From Planctomycetota bacterium (GTDB lineage Bacteria > Planctomycetota > Planctomycetia > Planctomycetales > Planctomycetaceae): DNA of 64,000 nucleotides. The notes beneath the pieces are model-generated. The model was not told the origin of the DNA. It did not search any database and saw nothing but the letters and a program-made list of their open reading frames with translations. Positions 53,443 to 61,200 of the stretch are shown here, one piece after another. Where the stretch lies: NCBI GenBank assembly GCA_022600195.1, contig JAHZKX010000058.1, positions 1-64,000 of the forward strand. Direction: 5' to 3'. The translations under genes and the position numbers were made by a program. How positions within the stretch are numbered: position 1 is the stretch's first letter; the number at the start of each line of letters is the position of its first letter.

Positions 53443-56400
53443 TTATTTCGTGTTCGCAGGCTTCTTGGCAGGCTCCGATTTCTTGGTTTCCAGTGGAACC
53501 GGAGCAGACGATTTATTATTTGATGGATTTTGCAATTTCAGTAACCGGCTACGATATCGCTCATATAATCGCGTTTGTTTACTTTCCGGCCGTAACAATT
53601 TCCCACTAACACAAACCGCTTTGATATGGGACGTATGTTGCAACGGCGACCCGTCAGCAATAATCAGATTCGCCAGTTTGCCTTCCGTTAATGAACCGAT
53701 CTGTTTTTCCACTCCCAGTATTTCCGCAGCCGATAAAGTAATGGCTCTTAAAGCAGCCTGTTCTGGTAAACCGTAGGCGACGGCCATAGCTGCCTCAAAC
53801 GGTGCATTTCGCGAATTCCAGGCACTATTCGAACGAATACAAAACGGAACTCCTGCTTCATATAGATGCCCCGCATTGGCATATGGTGCGTCGAAGGGAT
53901 CGTAGTTTTCTTGTGGACGCTTCATAACCGGGCCTACAATCACAGACACTTTTCTTGCCTTTAGCTCACTCGTCAATTTCCAGGCGTCAGTCCCGCCTGT
54001 GATAATAGCCTTTAACTCTTCTTTCTCTATAAAGAGCAGGGCACCGACAATTTCTTTTTGTGAATTCGCTTCGATAAAAACTGGTTTCTTTTGAGTGAGA
54101 TACGGAATCAGAGCTTCGTAACGTGGGTCTGTAACTGGCCTGTTCTGTGTACTTTTTTTAGTCTGTTTCTTGAGCTTTAGATAAAGCCGGGCCTTCTTAA
54201 GAAAGTCAGCCAGCTCCTGCTGTCGTTCTTCTTTAGTACTCCAGATAATCTGTAATCCGGCTTCGAGATCCATCACCATCTCTGGTGCAGTCCAACCAGC
54301 AGTTTGAACCAGCGAAGCCTGGCCGGCAATCAAACCATTCCGTGGACAGACCAAAACAGACGTAATTCCACCTGCTCGAGCAACTGGAAATAATTCTGAA
54401 TCAGGATTGATGGCCACGCCGGTTCTTAAATCTGGCTGCAAATCACCGCTTTCAGAATAGTCCCGAGTTTCACGAACCTTATCAATCTCAGTCAGGCCCA
54501 AAGTAGACCCTGAATCAATCATTCCTGGATAGACGTGTAAATTTTTCGCATTGATAATCATAATGTTTTCTGGGAGCGTTTTCTCCAGCCCGACATAATC
54601 AATCTTAGTACCTTTAATTACAATCATGCCATCAGAAATGTCCTCTCCGTCAACCGGATGAAGTGTTGCGCCCACAATTGCATACTCTTTGACGCCATCC
54701 CCTGGAAAAGAAATCGATGCTGTTTTCCGTTGAGCGATCTGAACTTTCGGAGAATGAGAACGTTGCTCCGCCGAATTTAACATGGCCGTTGGTTGTTTCT
54801 TTCGATCAAAACAGACTTCCCCATCAACAATCGTCATTTCGCAGCGCGAATAAGCATTGAGTGGATGACCATTGAAAATAGCGAAGTCGGCATCTTTCCC
54901 AATCTCGATGGACCCGATTCTTTGATCCAGACCTAACTCGCGCGCGGGATTGATTGTGATCGTTCGCAAAGCTTCATTAAAAGACATATTTCCATAACGT
55001 ACTGTCTTGGCAGCTTCAAGATAAAGATGGCGGATCAATTCCCTGTCATCACTTTTAATAACGGTATTCACTCCGGCTTCATTCAGCAGAGCTGCATTAT
55101 GAGGCACTGCATCAAAGGCTTCGATTTTATAGGCCCACCAGTCTGAAAATGTGCTGCAGCTGGCCCCATGCGCTAGAATTTCCGGTGCAACTTTATATCC
55201 TTCCAAAACATGCTGCAGTGACCAGACTCGAATTCCAAGATGTGAAGCCACTCTGAGCAGCATCAATATTTCATCTGCCCGATAACAATGGGAATGAATG
55301 AATTTATCATGATTCACGATATCTGCCAGCGCTTCCAAACGTAGATCGCGGCGAGGAGGCAGTTGCTTATTTTTGCCGCGCGTTTTTTTAATCTTTTCAT
55401 ATTCCTGCCACTGACGTCGATAATCAATGGCTTCCAGAAATGCACGTTGTAGTGTCGCTTCGACTCCCATTCTGGTGTTGGGGAAACGTGCTGTCTGCCA
55501 TTTAACGTTCTCGCCTAACGCAAATTTGACACCCTGGGGTGCATCTTGCAGAATATGCTCGCGGGCCGTTTTTCCATACTTTAATTTGACGACAGCATCC
55601 TGGCCACCAATCACATTTGCAGAACCATGAAAAAGCCGGGCTGTGGTCACACCTCCGGCAAGAGCCCTGTACTCTGCGGGATCTGACGTATTGACGACAT
55701 CTTTGATACGAACTTCAGGCACGATCGACTGTGATGACTCATTAATCCCATCTGTAATCATAATATGACTGTGAGTATCGATAATCCCTGGCATGACATA
55801 CAAACCGGTTGCATCAATCTCGACCACGTTAGTGGGTACTAAAAACGTTTTTCCGATTGCCGATATTTTTCCCTTTTTGACCAGAATAGAAGTGTTTTTC
55901 AAAATTTCACCAGTCACGGTAATTACCGTGCCGTTTTTAAGCAGCAGATTCCCGTCAGTTTTGAGAAATCGTCTGACGCGGTCCGATTCCAATTCTGTTT
56001 TGAAATGATGACCATCTTTGGAACTCTGTTGTTTGTCTGTCAGGTCTGGTTTTTTGGCTACCAGAGATCCAGACACTGATTCTCCCAAAAGTTTAGGATC
56101 TTCGTCGGTGCCCTCAATAGAAAGCAGAATGGGATTTCCCGAAGACTGCTTTGATTTTTCGACCTTACGCACTGCAGACCAACTGGTTTTGGTACCAAAG
56201 GCAGACTTTAAGCTCCCGGAAATACGATCTGGCCGAGTCTCTTTTCCAAGAGAGCCCTTAAACCGTAACTCAATCGAATGTCCTCCCGCACCGATTGCAA
56301 CAGTAAACTCATAATTGTTTTTGTTGATAGTGCCCGCAGTGATCTTCCCATCCCCTTTTTCGCTGGAAAAAGTCCCGCGAAGTTTCTCCTTCTCCTGTGA

Positions 56401-57897
56401 GAGATGGAGTTGTCCAATGACTTTTCCTTGAGCCGATTGGATTTCGACTCCCCAGTCTCCTGCTAAATTAATTTTAACCGACTGTGCTTTATTCGAAGAG
56501 ATCGTCTCAGGTGATTTCTCCTGTTCTGATTCTGACGGATCTTTGTATTCAAAGTAGACGCCATCTACAAAAAGGTAACGAATTTTTGTGTCAGTTTTTT
56601 CCCAGGGTCCTGTCATGACAACCAGATGTGCCAGTTTCCCCTTTTCAACAGTTCCCAGTCGTTGATCGATGCCTAATAATTTTGCAGCATCGATCGTCAA
56701 AAACCGGAGCGCCTGCTTCGCTGACAAACCTTCTTCCACAGCGATCCGTAATTGAGGTATGAGATCTGTCACACTGTTTTTTAATGATTCGGAAGAAAGT
56801 GAAACCGGTAATCCACGGTCAGCCAGTTGAGACAAACCTTGAATTCGATCATGCCAGAGTTTGAGTTTTTCCCGCTGAACCCGTAGCGGTTCTTGAATCT
56901 CTGTTGAGAGCTCTTTTTTTTCTGCTATATCTTCGACCTTAGGTTTCTCGGAAAAATCCAGTTTACAGATTACACCCCGTGAATCAGCTTTCAATCGATC
57001 CAGACAAAGATGCGCTTCCGCGCCCCCCCAGATGACTGGTTTCAGTTTAAATTCACTACAGAAATCCAGCGTGCGTAAAATTTCATCACGTGAATTCGCA
57101 GCAAATACGGGAATCTGCCTGCCATGTAATGTTTGCAAACAAGCTACATATGCGGGATCAGTCGGCGGACGTTTTATAAATGCTGATTGATCATGGTATA
57201 AATCCCAATGCTGTTCATAATGATTCGCATCCAGAAATGTTTGTCGTAGATGTGCGACTGCACCCATCAAAGTCTTCGGATACACATCACCTTTGGGTGC
57301 GAACAAGCGGAATGAACTCATTGTGGAGCCAATCAAGGTTGACTCTCTTACAGGAAATTCACTCGTTGAAAGCAGGGCTCCCTGACCACTGGCGACCTGA
57401 CCTTGAGGTAAAATATGAACTGAAGTAAATCCAGATTTCTGATACGGGGTGAAGCTGTTTTTTTTATTTGTAACCGCCTGATTAGCACGAGAATGTGGAC
57501 TGAGATAATTTCTATTATCGGGACGTGTCGCCGCCAGTGCATAACGTCCGAAATCTACTTTTCGTTCATCTGGTTTTGGTTTTTTGATATCTTTATTAAT
57601 CAGAGCGCTAGAAGCGGCATCAATGAAACCTGCATAAATCTGCATTCCTTTGCAGTCAATTACTTCCGCATCAGCGGGAATTTTGAGACCGACACCAACG
57701 CCTTCGATCAGACCGTCCCGGATGAGTACCGTTGCATTTTCCAGAATGATGCCCGGCTTGGTTTCGACCTTTGCCTGAGTCAAAGCGTAAGCATTTAATT
57801 CGAACCCCACGTTACGATTGACTTGAGCACTCGCTTGTGGAGAGTTCGTTAAAATGCAAATCAAAATCAATAAACCGCAGAAGCGATAAATGTACAT
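53443..57897 (-). CDS. Secreted triple amidohydrolase-like protein
   Basis: 1484 aa from ATG 57897 (GGA six bases before); a start at 57912 would add five residues. A signal peptide (YRFCGLLILICILTNSPQASAQ) is followed by three amidohydrolase-like units. Unit 1 (~30-455) has VIDCKGMQIYAGFIDAASSA, so the HxH metal motif is missing. A beta-rich insert (~470-590) separates it from unit 2 (~640-1050), the only complete one: MPGIIDTHSHIMITDG, NHDKFIHSHCYRADEILMLL, VWSLQHVLEGYK and VIKSDDRELIRHLYLEA supply metal ligands. Unit 3 (~1075-1430) has LHVYPGMIDSGSTLGLTEID, again without HxH. The Lys-rich tail is probably disordered. It hydrolyses an unknown amide or related bond; the two degenerate units may be structural. 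Confidence 0.85.
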   Translation of the reverse strand: MYIYRFCGLLILICILTNSPQASAQVNRNVGFELNAYALTQAKVETKPGIILENATVLIRDGLIEGVGVGLKIPADAEVIDCKGMQIYAGFIDAASSALINKDIKKPKPDERKVDFGRYALAATRPDNRNYLSPHSRANQAVTNKKNSFTPYQKSGFTSVHILPQGQVASGQGALLSTSEFPVRESTLIGSTMSSFRLFAPKGDVYPKTLMGAVAHLRQTFLDANHYEQHWDLYHDQSAFIKRPPTDPAYVACLQTLHGRQIPVFAANSRDEILRTLDFCSEFKLKPVIWGGAEAHLCLDRLKADSRGVICKLDFSEKPKVEDIAEKKELSTEIQEPLRVQREKLKLWHDRIQGLSQLADRGLPVSLSSESLKNSVTDLIPQLRIAVEEGLSAKQALRFLTIDAAKLLGIDQRLGTVEKGKLAHLVVMTGPWEKTDTKIRYLFVDGVYFEYKDPSESEQEKSPETISSNKAQSVKINLAGDWGVEIQSAQGKVIGQLHLSQEKEKLRGTFSSEKGDGKITAGTINKNNYEFTVAIGAGGHSIELRFKGSLGKETRPDRISGSLKSAFGTKTSWSAVRKVEKSKQSSGNPILLSIEGTDEDPKLLGESVSGSLVAKKPDLTDKQQSSKDGHHFKTELESDRVRRFLKTDGNLLLKNGTVITVTGEILKNTSILVKKGKISAIGKTFLVPTNVVEIDATGLYVMPGIIDTHSHIMITDGINESSQSIVPEVRIKDVVNTSDPAEYRALAGGVTTARLFHGSANVIGGQDAVVKLKYGKTAREHILQDAPQGVKFALGENVKWQTARFPNTRMGVEATLQRAFLEAIDYRRQWQEYEKIKKTRGKNKQLPPRRDLRLEALADIVNHDKFIHSHCYRADEILMLLRVASHLGIRVWSLQHVLEGYKVAPEILAHGASCSTFSDWWAYKIEAFDAVPHNAALLNEAGVNTVIKSDDRELIRHLYLEAAKTVRYGNMSFNEALRTITINPARELGLDQRIGSIEIGKDADFAIFNGHPLNAYSRCEMTIVDGEVCFDRKKQPTAMLNSAEQRSHSPKVQIAQRKTASISFPGDGVKEYAIVGATLHPVDGEDISDGMIVIKGTKIDYVGLEKTLPENIMIINAKNLHVYPGMIDSGSTLGLTEIDKVRETRDYSESGDLQPDLRTGVAINPDSELFPVARAGGITSVLVCPRNGLIAGQASLVQTAGWTAPEMVMDLEAGLQIIWSTKEERQQELADFLKKARLYLKLKKQTKKSTQNRPVTDPRYEALIPYLTQKKPVFIEANSQKEIVGALLFIEKEELKAIITGGTDAWKLTSELKARKVSVIVGPVMKRPQENYDPFDAPYANAGHLYEAGVPFCIRSNSAWNSRNAPFEAAMAVAYGLPEQAALRAITLSAAEILGVEKQIGSLTEGKLANLIIADGSPLQHTSHIKAVCVSGKLLRPESKQTRLYERYRSRLLKLQNPSNNKSSAPVPLETKKSEPAKKPANTK

Positions 57898-57912
57898 AAC
57901 GATTCCATGCAA

Positions 57913-58298
57913 AAAAATGAATCAATGTAATTGTGACTATCAACACAGTGCTGAAAATACCACTTTAGCAACCCTCTCAGGCAATGAGAATAGGGAATCC
58001 ATGCAAGCTTTACTGTAAAATGCAGGAAATGAATCATCAGTAATTTAATACATTTTCAAATTCATGATCGATCCAATGACTTTTCGTAATTCCTATCAGA
58101 ATGAATTTATTCTATTTACACTGAAACGAATACTCATCACTTTTTAGAGAATTCCAAAAAAAGCGATAGCTTGGCAGTTTTTTTGTGAACTCAACTGTAA
58201 AATTGAATTACAAAACCGGCTACAGTTTTTTGACATGGAAACCAACATCCAACTCACCGGATCTAAAACACTTCCAGTTCGCTAGAGAGATTTTTGTT
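57913..58298. other. 386-bp AT-rich divergent spacer
   Basis: Separates the divergent starts of the amidohydrolase and giant ThuA-cytochrome genes. AT-rich throughout; no ORF, tRNA or strong hairpin seen. AGAGAG at about 58284-58289 may be the ribosome binding site for the GTG at 58299. Promoters for both genes are expected but not assigned. Confidence 0.45.
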
Positions 58299-61200
58299 GT
58301 GAAATATTTCGTATATTTAATCTTACTTCTCAGCCTGAATCATTATCAAATTCATGCAAAAGATCCGTTACCACAAAATAAATCGCCACAGAAAAAATCG
58401 ACTTTAGATCTGCGCAAAATCGTATTAATAGCTGGTCCTAAGAGCCATGGTCCCGTGGGGAACGGTATTCACGACTACCCCTGGTCAGTAAAACTGCTCA
58501 AAGTCATGCTTGATAATTCCAATGTAAAAGATCAAATACGTGTGGAATATCATTTGAATGGTTGGCCGAAAAACCCTGAAACACTTAATGATGCCGATAC
58601 CATCATGGTGATTTCAGATGGCAGGGACGGAAACAAATATGCTGAAGCTCCTCACTTTATCAATGAAAAACATTTAAAACTAATCCAACGACAAATTGAT
58701 CGCGGATGTGGTTTTTTGACATTTCACTTTTCTACATTCGCTCCAGATAAATATTCAAAACAAATTCTGGATTGGTCGGGAGGTTACTTTGACTGGGAGG
58801 AAAATGGACTTCGACGCTGGTATTCCGCAATAAAAACAATCAAAGCTCCAATTCAACTCCCGCATCCCAAGCACGCAATCTGCCAAGGCATTCACCCCTT
58901 TGAACTACGAGAAGAATTTTATTTCAATATCCGTTTTCAATCGTCTGACCAAAAACTGACACCGCTGCTGGAAGTACCGCTGCTCAAAGGACGAAACGAA
59001 AACGGCAATGTAGTTGCCTGGGCGAAAGAACGTAAGAACGGTGGTCGCGGATTCGGCACCACCTGTGGCCATTTTTATGACAACTGGAAAAATGATTCAT
59101 TTCGTAAATTTATCCTGAATGGCATCGTCTGGACTACTGGACTGGAAGTTCCAGAGCAGGGTGTGAAGTCACGTTATTATACGCATGCAGAAATCACATC
59201 AGCTCTCGCAGGAATTGAAGGAACGCAACCTGCAATTTTCGACGAACAACCCATTCGTGTTCTCATGTTTGCAGGCAACGAAGCTCATTCCTGGCACAAC
59301 TGGAAAAAGACTACTCCCGCGATCAAAAAACGACTCGAACAGGACCGCCGTATCAAAGTCGATATATCTTACGACATTGAGGATCTCTCAAAAATAAAGC
59401 TGAATGAATATCAAGTCATTGTGCAAAATTATACAAATTGGCACGATGGTACATCTTTGAGTAAAACATCTCGCACGGCATTTATGAATTATCTTCAAAA
59501 TGGCGGCGGACTCATTTTAATCCATTTTGCAAATGGTGCATTTCATTTCTCCTTACCCAAGGCAGATAAATCGGACTGGCCCGAGTATCGCAAAATTGTG
59601 CGTCGTGTCTGGAATCATCATGGAAAAGGAGAATCCAAAAGTGGACACGATGCTTTCGGAAATTTTCACGTACAGATTACCGATAACATACACCCAATTA
59701 CTCATAACTTAACGAAATTCCCCATCACCGACGAACTCTACTTTCGACAAGATGGTACAGAACCCATTGAACCTCTCATTTACGCAAAATCAAAGGTGAC
59801 TCAAAAAAACGAACCGCTTGCATGGACCTACCACTATGGAAAAGGTCGTATTTTCCAGACACTGCTGGGACATAGCGAAAAGACCTACGACTCTTTTGAA
59901 GCCTGCGAAATTTTGCGTCGAGCAACAGCATGGGCTGCCAATCGTCCCATTCATAAATTAAGACGACTAAAAGTCTCCCCGGAAAACTTAAAACAAGGCG
60001 CCATCTTGCTACCAGGTAAATTTGGTCATGCGCTCAATCCGAATTCCGGAACGGTACTGATCCCATTTCAAAACACACACGAACAGCGTCCACTCAGCGC
60101 TGACTGCTGGGTCAGATTAAATCAAAAAGATGGTTTCAATATAATTCTCGCCAGTCATAAAAAGAGTTCGGCAGCGCATTGGGAAATGTACTCCTATGCA
60201 AGAAGTGGTTACTTCAGTGTGTTCCTGCCAGGTCAGGGAGGAGAATACAAAACCAGATTAGATATCTGTGATCAAAAATGGCACTATGTGGGAATGATTC
60301 TGGAAAATAATCGACTTCGTCTTTTTGTAGATGGAAAACAAGCACTCGACTCTGCTCTCCCTATACGAAAGAAACTCGCCTCACAGGGAAAAATTCGCAT
60401 TGGAGGCCTGATTGAAAATACTATTCGATGCGATGGCCTGATAGACGATGTCCGCCTTTCAAAAGACCTTCGCAATTTTGAAATCATACCTCATGAACCG
60501 ACAAAGGTTGATCAACAGACTCTCAAATTATTTTCATTTGATGAATTGAAAAAAAAACACCGGGTACAAGACGCTGCATCAGATACTCCATTCAGAATTG
60601 AACTCAACAACCCACTCTCCCAGCATTCAGCGACAGATAAAAAAAAGAACTCCGAGTCGAAAGATCATTGGGGAAAAGAATCTGTCGGATTCTCACAGCC
60701 CACCCAGGCAACCGATGATGGTCGCTGGCAGCAAACTGACATTGGTAAATGGTTGGCCTGTTCTGTGCCTCTACCTACTGGCCCTGTGAAAAAAGGACTT
60801 TCGATTCGCGTTGGCGAGCATGAAGAAGGCACCATCTGTTATGACACGCAACATTGTAAAGTTCGGGGAATTTGGACCGGAGGGTTTCTCAAACCATCTC
60901 CTGTACGATTCGGTCTGATAAAAGCTCCTGTCCCGGTCGGTAAGATTCATTTTTCAACCCAGGAAGGACCTGGATGGAGCTCTGATCTAAAATGTCAGTT
61001 TATCGGATCTCACGTTCAGCAGAATCGTGTAACACTGGAATACAAATTGGGCAGCACGATCATTTACGAATCTCCCTGGTTCATAAAATCAAGTAGCAAC
61101 TCCTGTTTTACACGTAGCTTTGAAATTGGTCCTGGAGACAAAGCTCTTCAATTTAATGTCGCTGACTCAAAACAGGTCAAAGCGATTGGGCCAAATTCAA

